Below are positions 18,684 to 27,633 of a stretch of 64,000 bases of DNA, piece after piece. A model generated the notes under the pieces. It was given only the letters and a program-made list of their open reading frames with translations, ran no database searches and was not told where the DNA came from. The translations under genes were made by a program, and so were the position numbers. This stretch comes from Lachnospiraceae bacterium (GTDB taxonomy: Bacteria; Bacillota; Clostridia; Lachnospirales; Lachnospiraceae). Within the stretch, counting starts at the first letter, position 1. Each line of letters starts with the position of its first letter. Location: positions 1 through 64,000 of the forward strand of contig JAKSRW010000009.1 in NCBI GenBank assembly GCA_024403355.1, in the 5' to 3' direction.

Positions 18684-18712
18684 ATGCTAGCCTACTTCAA
18701 AAGTCTTGTCAA
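18684..18712 (-). promoter_or_regulatory. Promoter of the Tad operon
   Basis: On the minus strand TTGACA (18707-18712), 17 nt, TAGCAT (18684-18689), leaving a ~165-nt leader before tadZ. The stretch 18544-18867 between the divergent units otherwise holds only the rightward promoter at 18740-18768 and A/T-rich sequence. Confidence 0.6.
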
Positions 18713-18739
18713 TAGTTTTTTTATTTTTGTTAAAAAAAG

Positions 18740-18768
18740 TTGCATTTCATAATTATTTGAGCTATAAT
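18740..18768 (+). promoter_or_regulatory. Promoter of the HMGL-like synthase gene
   Basis: TTGCAT (18740-18745), 17-nt spacer and perfect TATAAT (18763-18768), about 100 nt before the chosen ATG. It is back-to-back with the Tad promoter, with their -35 boxes about 28 nt apart. Confidence 0.7.
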
Positions 18769-18867
18769 GTGCACTGAATAATTATATCTTATGTATAAAA
18801 TTACATTTTTATAAATTTTATTCTGTATTTATGCATAAACAGAATGAATTTCAGAAAGGAAGTCATC

Positions 18868-20277
18868 ATGCCTCATAATAACAATATGAATGTCAACCTT
18901 AACCCGGGCACACATTTGCTCGAGCAGGATCCCTACGCTTACAAGCTTCAGGATGTTGAGAATCCCGAACTTTTCCGTTCAATTTTCCCTTATACGGAAG
19001 TTCCCAAGATTCCATTCAACTATCGTCGAGTTCCTACTAATATGCCCGAGGATATTTTCATTACAGATACATCATTTCGTGACGGACAGCAGTCACGTAC
19101 CCCTTACACCAAGAAGCAGATGGTAGATATTTTTAAGCTTCTTCATCGTCTTGGTGGTCCCAACGGCATGATTCGTCAGACAGAGTTCTTCGTATATTCC
19201 GAGAAGGACCGTGATGCACTTCAGGAGTGTATGTCACTCGGCTATCAGTTCCCTGAGATTACAACCTGGATTCGTGCGACAAAGAGCGATTTCGACCTTG
19301 CAAAGGACCTCGGAATCAAGGAAACAGGTATTCTCGTAAGCTGTTCAGATTATCATATTTTCAAGAAGATGGGCCTCACACGTGCTCAGGCGCTTGATAA
19401 ATATATGGGTATCATCAAGGACTGTATCGAGGCCGGACTTCGTCCCCGCTGTCACTTTGAAGATATCACACGTGCCGATATTTACGGCTTCGTAGTTCCT
19501 TTCGCATCAGCACTTCACCAGCTTTCGGAGGAGAGCGGTGTTCCCATCAAGATTCGTGCCTGCGATACTATGGGCTACGGTGTTCCTTACATAGGTGTTG
19601 CGCTTCCCCGAAGCGTACCCGGAATCATTTACGGTCTTCAGCACTATTCGGGCATCACAAGTGATATGCTTGAATGGCACGGCCACAATGATTTCTACAA
19701 GGGCGTTGTTAATGCCACCACAGCCTGGATGTACGGCTGCGGCGCTGTAAACTGTTCACTCCTCGGTATCGGCGAGCGTACAGGTAACGTTCCTCTTGAG
19801 GCAATGGTTATGGAATATGCTTCCCTCCGCGGTGATTTCAACGGAATGGATCCCACAGCCATTACTGAAATTGCTAATTACATTGTTAATGAGACTGGTT
19901 ATGATCTTCCTCCCATGACTCCCTTCGTTGGCCGTAACTTCAACCTTACACGTGCCGGCATTCACGCAGACGGAATGCTCAAGGATGAGGAAATCTACAA
20001 CATTTTCGATACAGACAAGATTCTCAACCGTCCCGCAGCAGTATCTGTTACAAATACTTCGGGTCTTGCAGGAATTGCATGCTGGATTAACCGTCACTTC
20101 CGTTTATCGGAGGAGAAGGCTATTTCAAAGAAGCATCCTGTAGTAGGAAAGATTAAGGCCTGGGTTGATAATGAGTATGCAAACGGACGTATCACTCTTA
20201 TCAGTGATGACGAACTTCTTGCACAGGTTAGAATGTACAAGTACGAGCTTAAGGAAATCGGTATCATTGTAGACTGA
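18868..20277 (+). CDS. HMGL-like (DRE-TIM) acyltransferase, probable Re-type citrate/homocitrate-like synthase
   Basis: The 469-residue product has the DRE-TIM signature TDTSFRDGQQS (about 67-77), the metal-binding HGHNDF (about 272-277) and GIGERTGN (about 299-306), shared by isopropylmalate, homocitrate, citramalate and Re-citrate synthases. There is no LeuA regulatory domain; the C-terminal ~100 residues are a different extension. Anaerobes lacking ordinary citrate synthase often use such a Re-citrate synthase for glutamate synthesis, which I favour but cannot prove from sequence. Start ATG 18868 has AGAAAGGAAG. The HD-GYP gene follows 54 bp later. Confidence 0.75.
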   Translation: MPHNNNMNVNLNPGTHLLEQDPYAYKLQDVENPELFRSIFPYTEVPKIPFNYRRVPTNMPEDIFITDTSFRDGQQSRTPYTKKQMVDIFKLLHRLGGPNGMIRQTEFFVYSEKDRDALQECMSLGYQFPEITTWIRATKSDFDLAKDLGIKETGILVSCSDYHIFKKMGLTRAQALDKYMGIIKDCIEAGLRPRCHFEDITRADIYGFVVPFASALHQLSEESGVPIKIRACDTMGYGVPYIGVALPRSVPGIIYGLQHYSGITSDMLEWHGHNDFYKGVVNATTAWMYGCGAVNCSLLGIGERTGNVPLEAMVMEYASLRGDFNGMDPTAITEIANYIVNETGYDLPPMTPFVGRNFNLTRAGIHADGMLKDEEIYNIFDTDKILNRPAAVSVTNTSGLAGIACWINRHFRLSEEKAISKKHPVVGKIKAWVDNEYANGRITLISDDELLAQVRMYKYELKEIGIIVD

Positions 20278-20331
20278 ATTTAGAATAATTATACATAAAT
20301 GTGTTTTACACGGAAGGGATAGCGTAGCCGG

Positions 20332-21429
20332 ATGGAGAAAAAGCGAATCGGAATAAACGAAGCACAAATCAATATGCTGGTGGCAGAGGATATCTTCAAT
20401 AATGAAGGACAGCTTATTTTCCCTGCAAATCAACGTTTAAATGAGCGCGCAATCACGCGTATGCGCTTCCATTCTATTCCTTTTATCAAAATTTTCATCG
20501 AGAATGAGGAAGCAGATGCCGGCAAAGCAGCTCCCTCTGTTGAAGAACTCGAGAAATCATATTTTGATAAGCTCCGCGATACAGATGAATTTCATCAGTT
20601 CAACCGTAATTTTACAAGTGTTGCAACTGAATTCGAGCGTGACCTTACCCGTGTAGTCAAAGCCAATACGGATACAAATCCCGATAAGCTGGCAGCCGGT
20701 GTAGAAAAAATCATCAACAGCTGCCGTACCGGAATTCAGGTATTTGACCTGCTTCATTGTACAAGAAATTATGATGAAGTAGTATTTGCGCATTCACTTA
20801 ATGTAGCACTTATCAGCGGTGTAATCGGTTCCTGGCTGAATTTCAGCAAGGAAGACCTGAATCTTTTGATAAAATGCGGCATTTACCATGACATCGGAAA
20901 GCTTGCAATTCCCAAGCAGATTGTGGATAAGGCCGGCCCCTTAAGCGCCGAGGAATATACCATCATGAAGTCACATACAATGCGTGGCTACAATATTTTG
21001 AAGAATATGAAGCTTGATAAGCGTATTAAGCTGGTGGCAATGATGCATCACGAGAGATGTGACGGAAGCGGTTATCCTCTTGCGGTAAAATCAGACCAGA
21101 TTGAATCGATGACAAAGATTGTTGCCATCGCAGACGTGTATGAGGCCATGACCGCTCCCCGAAAGTACAGAAAAGCCAAGTGTCCTTTTGAGGCGGTTAA
21201 AATATTTGAATCCAGCGGACTTGCTCTATATGATACAAAATACCTTATGACCTTCCTTGAACACATTACACAGTGCTATATGGGATATCGGGTACGTCTT
21301 AACGACGGTTCAATCGGAACAATTGTTTATACAAATAAGCAGGCCTACTCAAAGCCTATGGTCCAGGTTGGTTCACAGTATATAGATCTTTCAAGAACAC
21401 CCGGTAAATTTATCGCAGAAATTCTTTAG
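20332..21429 (+). CDS. HD-GYP domain protein (c-di-GMP phosphodiesterase family)
   Basis: The 365-residue product has an N-terminal region of about 140 residues (a DUF3391-like region is possible) and an HD-GYP domain with HSLNVALISG (about 151), HDIGKLAIP (about 186-194), HTMRGY, MMHHERCDGSGYP (about 237-249) and ADVYEAMTAPRKYR. The metal-binding His/Asp residues and GYP are all present, so an active cyclic-di-GMP hydrolase is expected. It may link c-di-GMP level to motility or pilus use; both systems are in this window. Followed by a repeat and a bidirectional terminator. Confidence 0.9.
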   Translation: MEKKRIGINEAQINMLVAEDIFNNEGQLIFPANQRLNERAITRMRFHSIPFIKIFIENEEADAGKAAPSVEELEKSYFDKLRDTDEFHQFNRNFTSVATEFERDLTRVVKANTDTNPDKLAAGVEKIINSCRTGIQVFDLLHCTRNYDEVVFAHSLNVALISGVIGSWLNFSKEDLNLLIKCGIYHDIGKLAIPKQIVDKAGPLSAEEYTIMKSHTMRGYNILKNMKLDKRIKLVAMMHHERCDGSGYPLAVKSDQIESMTKIVAIADVYEAMTAPRKYRKAKCPFEAVKIFESSGLALYDTKYLMTFLEHITQCYMGYRVRLNDGSIGTIVYTNKQAYSKPMVQVGSQYIDLSRTPGKFIAEIL

Positions 21430-21434
21430 TCTAA

Positions 21435-21463
21435 CTTGTGACCGCTTCGCCTGTTACTCGTTA
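21435..21463 (+). repeat. 30-nt hairpin repeat, copy 2
   Basis: GTGACCGCTTCGCCTGTTAC then TCGTTAAAAAAT, matching the repeat at 438-468 (minus strand) in nearly every position. It begins 6 nt after the HD-GYP stop codon. Confidence 0.5.
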
Positions 21464-21467
21464 AAAA

Positions 21468-21527
21468 ATAGTCGCATAACGTTTCAGACTGATTGCAGGT
21501 CAAACGATATGCGACTTATTTTTTCTT
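21468..21527. terminator. Bidirectional terminator between HD-GYP and VanZ-like genes
   Basis: AGTCGCATAACGTTT (21470-21484) pairs with AAACGATATGCGACT (21502-21516), flanked by A's on the left and TTATTTTTT on the right. It serves the convergent HD-GYP (plus) and VanZ-like (minus) genes. Confidence 0.8.
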
Positions 21528-22065
21528 AATTTTTTACAGTTTTCTTTATTTTTCTTCGAACTATCAGGCCACATATTAGTGTAGCAATAAGAACTCCAGT
21601 AAAGCAGCCTGCCGAATCCAGCCATACATCAGCTACCTCGCTGCTTCTTCCGGCTGAAAAAAGCTGAATACTTTCATCCATCAGACCGCAGAGAGTTCCC
21701 GCCACCCAGGCATTAACTATTGCGTAGAGTCCTTTTTCTCTGCCGCTTTTTTCCCTATCGGATAAGTCCTTTGCAGCATCTTCAGCACGTACTCCCACAC
21801 CCACAAGACCTCTCATCAGCAGCAGAAGCTCCGCACCCAATATCATAAACTCCGTAAAATGTCCTGCTTTTCTGATAAAATGCTCTGTTGACATTCCCTC
21901 TCCGAAAAGAAAGTCCAGCAGAGGCTGCAGGAAAACAAATATTGTTCCGCTTTCTTTCGCCGAGGTCTCTGCAGGCATAAAAGAATGTCCCCAAATTACC
22001 GTAAGCGTTGCCAGGATAATAACAGACATGATTATGTAAAAACGTTTACCAGCGGTCTTCATCAA
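21526..22065 (-). CDS. VanZ-like family membrane protein
   Basis: The 179-residue product has an N-terminal helix, then FIRKAGHFTEFMILGAELL (about 63-81) and GLMDESIQLFSAGRSSEVADVWLDSAG (about 126-152), which are the conserved VanZ motifs (K..H..E and DE.Q.F..GR...D...N..G). VanZ-like proteins confer low-level teicoplanin resistance in enterococci; in most genomes the role is unknown. It is 3 bp after the M18 aminopeptidase gene, so cotranscribed. Confidence 0.85.
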   Translation of the reverse strand: MMKTAGKRFYIIMSVIILATLTVIWGHSFMPAETSAKESGTIFVFLQPLLDFLFGEGMSTEHFIRKAGHFTEFMILGAELLLLMRGLVGVGVRAEDAAKDLSDREKSGREKGLYAIVNAWVAGTLCGLMDESIQLFSAGRSSEVADVWLDSAGCFTGVLIATLICGLIVRRKIKKTVKN

Positions 22066-22068
22066 TTC

Positions 22069-23370
22069 TTACTCCTCAAAAAATACTTCTATCAGTTTTT
22101 CAAGGGCCTGCTGATCCTGCACGCCCATAAGCTCGCGCGCCGAATGCATAGCGAGAATCGGAACTCCTATATCCACCGTCTTCATTGGCAGCCAGGAAGA
22201 AATTATCGGGCCAAGTGTTCCGCCGCCAGGCATGTCCGAATTATTGACAAATTTTTTATATCTGATATTGTGCTTCTCACAAAGCTGCTGAAGCGATGCG
22301 ACAGCAACCGCATCATAGGAATATCTCTGATTAGCTGAAAGCTTGAAGGTTACGCCCTCGTTCATACGCATGTTGTTGACAGGGTCATACTTTTCTCCCT
22401 TTGCCGGATGAAGGGCATGCGCTACATCGGCCGAAATCAAAAAGCCCTCCGAAATATCGTTTTCAAGCTCAATCTCGCTTCTTTTTGTTGCAGAATATAT
22501 TTTATTAAGCAGCTGTCTTAATAAGGCCGAATCGGCGCCCTGCTTCGTTCCGGAGCCTATTTCCTCATTGTCAAAAAGTGCCGCTATTTTCGTGGGTGCA
22601 GCCGCTTTTTTCTTCCTTTTTGCTGCCTCAATGATTGCTGAAACACATGCATAGCAGGAGGTCAGATTATCAAGTCTTGGTGATGAAAGCATCTCCTTCC
22701 TCATACCGATTAATGCAGGCTCATCATAATTATAGATATAAATATCAAAATCAAGGATATCCTCCGGCTTTTCACCGATTTCGTCCGCAACAAGCTTTAA
22801 AAAGTAATTATCCTTTGATACTGTATCCTCCGAGCCCGCACCCGGCTGCTCTAAGATTTCAGTCATCCCTATTAGAGGAAGCATATCGTTCTGCTTTGAA
22901 AGCTCAACACCCTTATTTACATCGCGATTGTAATGAATTGCAAGATTGGGAATTGTAAGCATAGGTCTCGCAAAATCTATCATTTTCTCGCGCGGAGCAA
23001 ATACATTTTTGCTTTTGAGAAGAACTCGACCTGCCATTGAAAGAGGTCTGTCCAGCCAGGTGTTTAATATGGGACCGCCATATATTTCGGTATTGAGACG
23101 CAGATAGCCTCTGCTTTCAAGCTCAGCCTTCGGCTTCACATGCGGGCAGGGGAAATCCGTATGTGCTGCGGCAATTCTCAGACCCTTTTCGCCGACAGTA
23201 AATGCAAAAACAGCTGATTTAAACGGGATTACATAGTAGCTTCCGTTCTTCTTCAGCGTCCACTCCCCGGACATTTTCAGTTCTTCAAAGCCTGCCGCAT
23301 CAAGCATTTCCTTAGCCGCAAGCACAGTATGATAGGGCGATACCGCCTTTTTTATATATTCCGTAAACAT
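22069..23370 (-). CDS. M18 family aminopeptidase
   Basis: The 433-residue product matches aspartyl-type zinc aminopeptidases in length and motifs: AAHTDFPCPHVKP (about 68-80, first zinc His), YGGPILNTWLDRPL, FDNEEIGSGTKQGADS (about 267-282, catalytic Glu and zinc Glu), SADVAHALHP (about 313-322) and the late PGGGTLGPI and AMHSARE with the final zinc His. It is a cytoplasmic, dodecameric enzyme in the family and removes N-terminal residues from peptides. Confidence 0.93.
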   Translation of the reverse strand: MFTEYIKKAVSPYHTVLAAKEMLDAAGFEELKMSGEWTLKKNGSYYVIPFKSAVFAFTVGEKGLRIAAAHTDFPCPHVKPKAELESRGYLRLNTEIYGGPILNTWLDRPLSMAGRVLLKSKNVFAPREKMIDFARPMLTIPNLAIHYNRDVNKGVELSKQNDMLPLIGMTEILEQPGAGSEDTVSKDNYFLKLVADEIGEKPEDILDFDIYIYNYDEPALIGMRKEMLSSPRLDNLTSCYACVSAIIEAAKRKKKAAAPTKIAALFDNEEIGSGTKQGADSALLRQLLNKIYSATKRSEIELENDISEGFLISADVAHALHPAKGEKYDPVNNMRMNEGVTFKLSANQRYSYDAVAVASLQQLCEKHNIRYKKFVNNSDMPGGGTLGPIISSWLPMKTVDIGVPILAMHSARELMGVQDQQALEKLIEVFFEE

Positions 23371-23460
23371 TTTTTCCTCTTTCCCGGCAACAATATTCCT
23401 TACAAATACATATTGACATCCGAGTTATTTCCGGCTGCCGAAATTTCCTGCCAAATTATA

Positions 23461-24984
23461 TTACCAAAGCTTTTTTACAGCCTTCATGTTTGCTGCATTA
23501 GCCTTATTTACCATATCAGCATAATCGAAAAAGATGTATCCGTCAACCATGCCTGTTTTTCGCCCGTATTTTATCATTTTTGCAAGGATTTTTGTGTCCT
23601 CAAACTTGGAATCCACACGATTTGCGGGATCACTGTTCGGATTTTTATTGGTTGTATTTCCTATGGTACACTTATAGAGCGGAAGTCCGGCATATACCTG
23701 AACGGAATCAAGCTTCTTATACTCCAGCCATCTGTTCAGCGTGCTATCAAAGGGATATACATTTTTCGGATCAAAGCTCCAGTAGAGCTGCGGACAGATG
23801 TAATCGACATAACCTTCGACCGACATCCAGGTCGGGAAATCCACATAATATCTGTTCTCTGCCAAAAGATAATCCAGAAAGCCTCCCGGACTTATGCCGA
23901 ATACTATATCCGGATTTATTTCCTTTATTGCCGAATAGGCTGCCTGAACCAGCATATTTACATTATTCTGTCGCCATTTAACGATATCCATGTATTCGAC
24001 TCCTGCATTTTTGCAGCGTTTCACATATTTTTTGTATTCCTGTCCGTCAAATACATTTTCATAATTGGCCACCTTAGGATAATCACCCAGCCAGTCAGGA
24101 TAGAAATAATCGTCAAAATGGATACCGTCTACGTCATAATTTGCTGCAATTTCCTTTATTCCCTTTACTATCAGATTTCTGACTGCGGTTTTGGAAGGAT
24201 TATAATATAACTGCTTTCCGTAAGCCAGAACATTTCTGTCATCAGACTTTTTACTGTTTGTACGCCAGATTCTTGCCTGATTATCCTTTGAAAGATAAGA
24301 AACATCGGTGGTGCTTGCGGTAACGCGGTAAGGATTAATCCACGCATGGATTTCAAGCTCACGCTTATGAGCCTCTTCTGTCATAATTTTCAGCGGATCG
24401 TAACCGGGATTTACACCCTGAGTACCTGATGCGTATCTGGACCAGGGGAAGTAAGAAGATTCATACATTGCATCTCCGTAGGGACGCACATGCACAATGA
24501 CGGCATTCATGCCTGCATTCTTCGAATTGTCAAACATTTCCTGCACATACGCGGTAAAATCCGCTTCATTCATTCCGGCAGAATCACTGAAATCATAGTA
24601 AGCTATCCACACTGCCCTGAATTCTACATTTACCCTTATTCTGCAAATAACGCGGCCGCCTTTGCTATCCTCTGCCATAACACTGTAGACACCGGAGTTT
24701 TTCACTTTAAACGAAGATTTTTTTACTATATTTTTGGCTGTGTCCCATTTAGAATTCGTAGTCTTCTTATAGCTGCCCTTCAGATATTTGATTGATACAA
24801 TGTCATTTTCGCTCTCTGCCCGATACGAAACCAGCGCTATACCATTCTGTCTTGTGTATGACAAATGAAGCCTGATTCCGTTAGCCTCCGCATCAGCCGC
24901 CGCAGCCGATACCTTTAGCTCCGGTAACAGAATAAGTATCACAGCCAAAAGAATCATCGGCAATAAACTGATTATTTTCTTCAT
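23461..24984 (-). CDS. Secreted GHL10-type glycoside hydrolase-like protein
   Basis: The 507-residue product has a signal peptide (about 1-28, ending VSAAA), a ~90-residue beta-rich N-terminal domain, then a GHL10 (DUF187) domain from EFRAVWIAYYDF with NAVIVHVRPYGDAMY, IHAWINPYRV, VDGIHFDDYFYP and CPQLYWSF. GHL10 proteins act on peptidoglycan or related polymers in other bacteria; the substrate here is unknown. The 5' leader contains or abuts the 47-bp palindrome at 25010-25109. Confidence 0.85.
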   Translation of the reverse strand: MKKIISLLPMILLAVILILLPELKVSAAAADAEANGIRLHLSYTRQNGIALVSYRAESENDIVSIKYLKGSYKKTTNSKWDTAKNIVKKSSFKVKNSGVYSVMAEDSKGGRVICRIRVNVEFRAVWIAYYDFSDSAGMNEADFTAYVQEMFDNSKNAGMNAVIVHVRPYGDAMYESSYFPWSRYASGTQGVNPGYDPLKIMTEEAHKRELEIHAWINPYRVTASTTDVSYLSKDNQARIWRTNSKKSDDRNVLAYGKQLYYNPSKTAVRNLIVKGIKEIAANYDVDGIHFDDYFYPDWLGDYPKVANYENVFDGQEYKKYVKRCKNAGVEYMDIVKWRQNNVNMLVQAAYSAIKEINPDIVFGISPGGFLDYLLAENRYYVDFPTWMSVEGYVDYICPQLYWSFDPKNVYPFDSTLNRWLEYKKLDSVQVYAGLPLYKCTIGNTTNKNPNSDPANRVDSKFEDTKILAKMIKYGRKTGMVDGYIFFDYADMVNKANAANMKAVKKLW

Positions 24985-25009
24985 TTAAAATCTATCCTTC
25001 CTTTTTTTG

Positions 25010-25109
25010 GGTGGTCTCTTGGGGACGGGGTCGTTGGCTCATGCTGCCTCCAAGGGCGTGGTCCCTTGGAGGCAGCATGAGCCAACGACCCCGTCCCCAA
25101 GAGACCACC
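25010..25109. repeat. 47-bp perfect inverted repeat with 6-nt spacer
   Basis: Arms 25010-25056 and 25063-25109 are exact reverse complements, separated by CGTGGT. The arms are clearly more GC-rich than flanking DNA. The right arm end CCAAGAGACCACC is followed by a second overlapping copy ending in CCC (25109-25120), so the left end GGGTGGTCTCTTGG can also pair with that copy. It lies between the rplA terminator and the GHL10 gene. No transposase or flanking target duplication was seen. Confidence 0.9.
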
Positions 25110-25134
25110 AAGAGACCACCCAAAGGTGATTCAT

Positions 25135-25165
25135 TTAAAAAAGAGACTGCAGAAACAGTCTCTTT
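25135..25165 (-). terminator. Terminator of the rpmG-secE-nusG-rplK-rplA operon
   Basis: The minus strand has AAAGAGACTG, TTTCTG loop, CAGTCTCTTT and then a T run. It starts 32 nt after the rplA stop codon and ends the ribosomal operon without rplJ or rplL. Confidence 0.85.
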
Positions 25166-25196
25166 AATATTTATATTTTATTCCGAAATACTCAAA

Positions 25197-25895
25197 TTAA
25201 GCGTTAACAATCTTTGCAGGGTTAAGCTTGATTCCGGGGCCCATTGAAGAAGCAATTGTAGCGCTCTTAATGTACTGACCCTTTGCAGCAGCGGGCTTAG
25301 CCTTGTTGATAGCTGCGATAAGAGTGTTAAGGTTCTCTGTAAGCTGCTCATCTGTAAAGCTCTTCTTACCGATAGGGCAGTGGATGATGTTTGTCTTATC
25401 AAGACGGTACTCAATCTTACCAGCCTTAATATCCTTAACTGCACCGGCAACATCCATAGTTACTGTACCGGCCTTAGGGTTAGGCATTAAGCCCTTAGGT
25501 CCGAGAACACGACCAAGACGACCAACAACGCCCATCATGTCAGGTGTAGCAACAACTACATCGAACTCGAACCAGCCATCGTTCTGAATCTTGGGAATAA
25601 GCTCATCTCCGCCTACGAAATCTGCACCGGCTGCCTCAGCCTCTGCAATCTTGGGTCCCTTAGCGAAAACAAGTACGCGAACCTTCTTACCTGTTCCATG
25701 AGGAAGAACTACTGCACCACGGATCTGCTGATCAGCATGACGTCCGTCAAGACCCATACGGAAATGTGCCTCGATTGTCTCATCGAACTTTGCAATAGCG
25801 GTCTTCTTAACTAAACTACAAGCATCACTTACTTCATAAAGGGCAGCCTTGTCAATGAGCTTAGCTGCGTCCTGATATTTTTTTCCTCTTTTCAT
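25197..25895 (-). CDS. rplA: Large ribosomal subunit protein uL1
   Basis: The 232-residue product has the family length and motifs: [15 protein letters not shown] at the start, [27 protein letters not shown] (family block near 45-70), and [19 protein letters not shown] (about 126-144). L1 binds 23S rRNA at the stalk and can repress its own mRNA. It is the last gene of its operon here, 126 bp after rplK. Confidence 0.98.
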   Translation of the reverse strand: MKRGKKYQDAAKLIDKAALYEVSDACSLVKKTAIAKFDETIEAHFRMGLDGRHADQQIRGAVVLPHGTGKKVRVLVFAKGPKIAEAEAAGADFVGGDELIPKIQNDGWFEFDVVVATPDMMGVVGRLGRVLGPKGLMPNPKAGTVTMDVAGAVKDIKAGKIEYRLDKTNIIHCPIGKKSFTDEQLTENLNTLIAAINKAKPAAAKGQYIKSATIASSMGPGIKLNPAKIVNA

Positions 25896-26021
25896 TTTGT
25901 CCTCCTAGTGGTAATATCGGGTAATTGACCCTTCCACTTTTTTAGTATTAATAATCTCGTATCTGATTCGTATAAATGTATCGGCCTAAAGCCGGTTTGG
26001 CATTTAAACAAATAACGCCTA

Positions 26022-26447
26022 TCAATCTTCTACAACGATACCCATACTACGTGCTGTACCTGCGATCATGCTGGTAGCTGCCTCGATGCTTGCTGCATTA
26101 AGGTCGGGCATCTTTCTTTCAGCGATCTTCTGAACCTCTGAACGCTTGATTGTAGCAACCTTGTTCTTATTAGGCTGGCCTGAAGCTGACTTTAAGTTAC
26201 AAGCCTTCTTTAAAAGAACTGCTGCGGGAGGAGTCTTTGTGATGAAACTGAATGTTCTGTCTGCATAAACAGTGATAACTACGGGGATGATAAGGTCGCC
26301 CATCTCTGCTGTTCTTGCGTTAAACTCCTTGGTAAACTGTACGATATTAACACCATGCTGTCCAAGAGCGGGTCCTACGGGGGGTGCAGGAGTTGCCTTG
26401 CCAGCCGGAATCTGTAACTTGATATAACCTGAAACTTTCTTAGCCAT
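26022..26447 (-). CDS. rplK: Large ribosomal subunit protein uL11
   Basis: The 141-residue product has the full L11 pattern: [21 protein letters not shown] (first 20 residues are diagnostic), [25 protein letters not shown] and a C-terminal GTARSMGI. It binds the GTPase-associated centre of 23S rRNA. Located 41 bp after nusG, the conserved order. Confidence 0.98.
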   Translation of the reverse strand: MAKKVSGYIKLQIPAGKATPAPPVGPALGQHGVNIVQFTKEFNARTAEMGDLIIPVVITVYADRTFSFITKTPPAAVLLKKACNLKSASGQPNKNKVATIKRSEVQKIAERKMPDLNAASIEAATSMIAGTARSMGIVVED

Positions 26448-26488
26448 TTTTAATCCTCGATTCTGTGCCCATTCGGCACTTTAAATAT

Positions 26489-27010
26489 TTACATATCCGC
26501 TTTGACATCCGTCATAGCAATCTCAACGGGTGTCTCTCTACCAAACATATCAATACTGATCGTAACGGTCTCTTTCTGTTCATTAATGGCCTTAACGATA
26601 CCCTGAGTGTTCTCCCATGCTCCCGAAAGGATAGTAACTGTGTCACCAACCTCAAAGTCGAGCATAATTTCATTCTCGGCACCTACGCCCATAGCCATCA
26701 TTTCCTCCTCAGAAAGGGGAACGGGCTTTGATCCGGGGCCAACGAAACCAGTAACACCACGGGTATTTCTTACAACATACCATGTATCATCGTTCATAAG
26801 CATGTTGATAAGTACATAACCGGGAAACAGCTTCTTCTGTACAAGCTTTTTAGCGCCATTTCTGATCTCGATAACATCCTGAAGAGGTACTCTTACTTCA
26901 AGAATCTGATCCTGAAGACCTCTGTTTTCGATTGTCTTTTCAATGTTTGCTTTTACTTTGTTCTCATACCCGGAATAGGTATGAACAACATACCAATTAG
27001 CTTCTGCCAT
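26489..27010 (-). CDS. nusG: Transcription termination/antitermination protein NusG
   Basis: The 173-residue product has the NGN domain (WYVVHTYSGYENKVKANIEK, LFPGYVLI, WYVVRNTRGVTGFVG) and a C-terminal KOW domain (FEVGDTVTILSGAWENTQG). It binds RNA polymerase and Rho/ribosome S10. Located 34 bp after secE. Confidence 0.98.
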   Translation of the reverse strand: MAEANWYVVHTYSGYENKVKANIEKTIENRGLQDQILEVRVPLQDVIEIRNGAKKLVQKKLFPGYVLINMLMNDDTWYVVRNTRGVTGFVGPGSKPVPLSEEEMMAMGVGAENEIMLDFEVGDTVTILSGAWENTQGIVKAINEQKETVTISIDMFGRETPVEIAMTDVKADM

Positions 27011-27044
27011 GCTTTACTCCATTCCTGTCTATGATCTAAGTAAC

Positions 27045-27257
27045 TCAGACAATAATCTTGTCGAGACCAAGCTTGATAGCATAATCAATTAACGCTATAA
27101 CTGCTCCTAAAATGACAGAAATGATAACAACTGCAGTCGTCTCTCTAGCAAGGGTTGCTTTATCCGGCCAGACAATTTTCTTAAACTCGGTTTTAACACC
27201 CTTGAAAAAGCTCTTCTTAGGCTTACTGCTCTTTGAAGCATTCTTCTCGTCTGCCAT
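27045..27257 (-). CDS. secE: Preprotein translocase subunit SecE
   Basis: The 70-residue product has a lysine-rich N-terminus, the conserved FFKGVKTEFKKIVWPDK amphipathic segment, and one membrane helix (TTAVVIISVILGAVIALIDY). It is the single-helix SecE of Gram-positives, part of SecYEG. Position between rpmG and nusG is conserved. Confidence 0.95.
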   Translation of the reverse strand: MADEKNASKSSKPKKSFFKGVKTEFKKIVWPDKATLARETTAVVIISVILGAVIALIDYAIKLGLDKIIV

Positions 27258-27275
27258 AGTGCACCTTCCTTTCTA

Positions 27276-27425
27276 TTATTTGGTTTCCTTGTGCAGCGTA
27301 TGCTTCTTACAGAATCTGCAATACTTCTTTGTTTCCATTCTGTCAGGATGATTCTTCTTTTCTTTCGTCATGTTGTAATTACGTTGCTTGCAATCTGTAC
27401 ATGCTAATGTAATTTTTACTCGCAC
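27276..27425 (-). CDS. rpmG: Large ribosomal subunit protein bL33
   Basis: This 49-residue gene starts with GTG at 27425, preceded by GGAGGTGG. It translates as [20 protein letters not shown], continuing with [11 protein letters not shown] and ending [16 protein letters not shown]. The two CxxC pairs make it the zinc-binding form. It is the first gene of the rpmG-secE-nusG-rplKA operon, 18 bp before secE. Confidence 0.95.
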   Translation of the reverse strand: MRVKITLACTDCKQRNYNMTKEKKNHPDRMETKKYCRFCKKHTLHKETK

Positions 27426-27527
27426 AACTTCCACCTCCATCTTTAATACTCACGAGCACTGTGGTAGTTTGCCCGTGGCCTATATTTTTACCGGCGCATC
27501 AAAAAAAGAACTGTCGCCAGCTTTACT

Positions 27528-27556
27528 AATTTATCACGGTTTGCAAGTGGTGTCAA
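27528..27556 (-). promoter_or_regulatory. Promoter of the rpmG-secE-nusG-rplKA operon
   Basis: On the minus strand perfect TTGACA (27551-27556), 17 nt, TAAATT (27528-27533), about 100 nt before the GTG of rpmG. Confidence 0.75.
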
Positions 27557-27608
27557 GTTCTTTTTCTTATTTTTATGTAAATATTATCAATAATCCGCCA
27601 TTTTTATG

Positions 27609-27630
27609 CGGCAGGATACGCATCCTGCCG
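27609..27630. other. Hairpin after the CaCA antiporter stop codon
   Basis: CGGCAGGAT and ATCCTGCCG enclose ACGC, 3 nt beyond the stop codon of the leftward antiporter gene. On the minus strand no U tract follows, so it is not a clear intrinsic terminator for that gene; it could protect the 3' end or need Rho. The T run lies on the plus side. Confidence 0.55.
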
Positions 27631-27633
27631 TTT

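Noticed and set aside
27609..27630. Hairpin after the antiporter as a normal terminator
   Set aside because: The U tract is on the wrong side for the minus-strand gene; recorded only as a hairpin.
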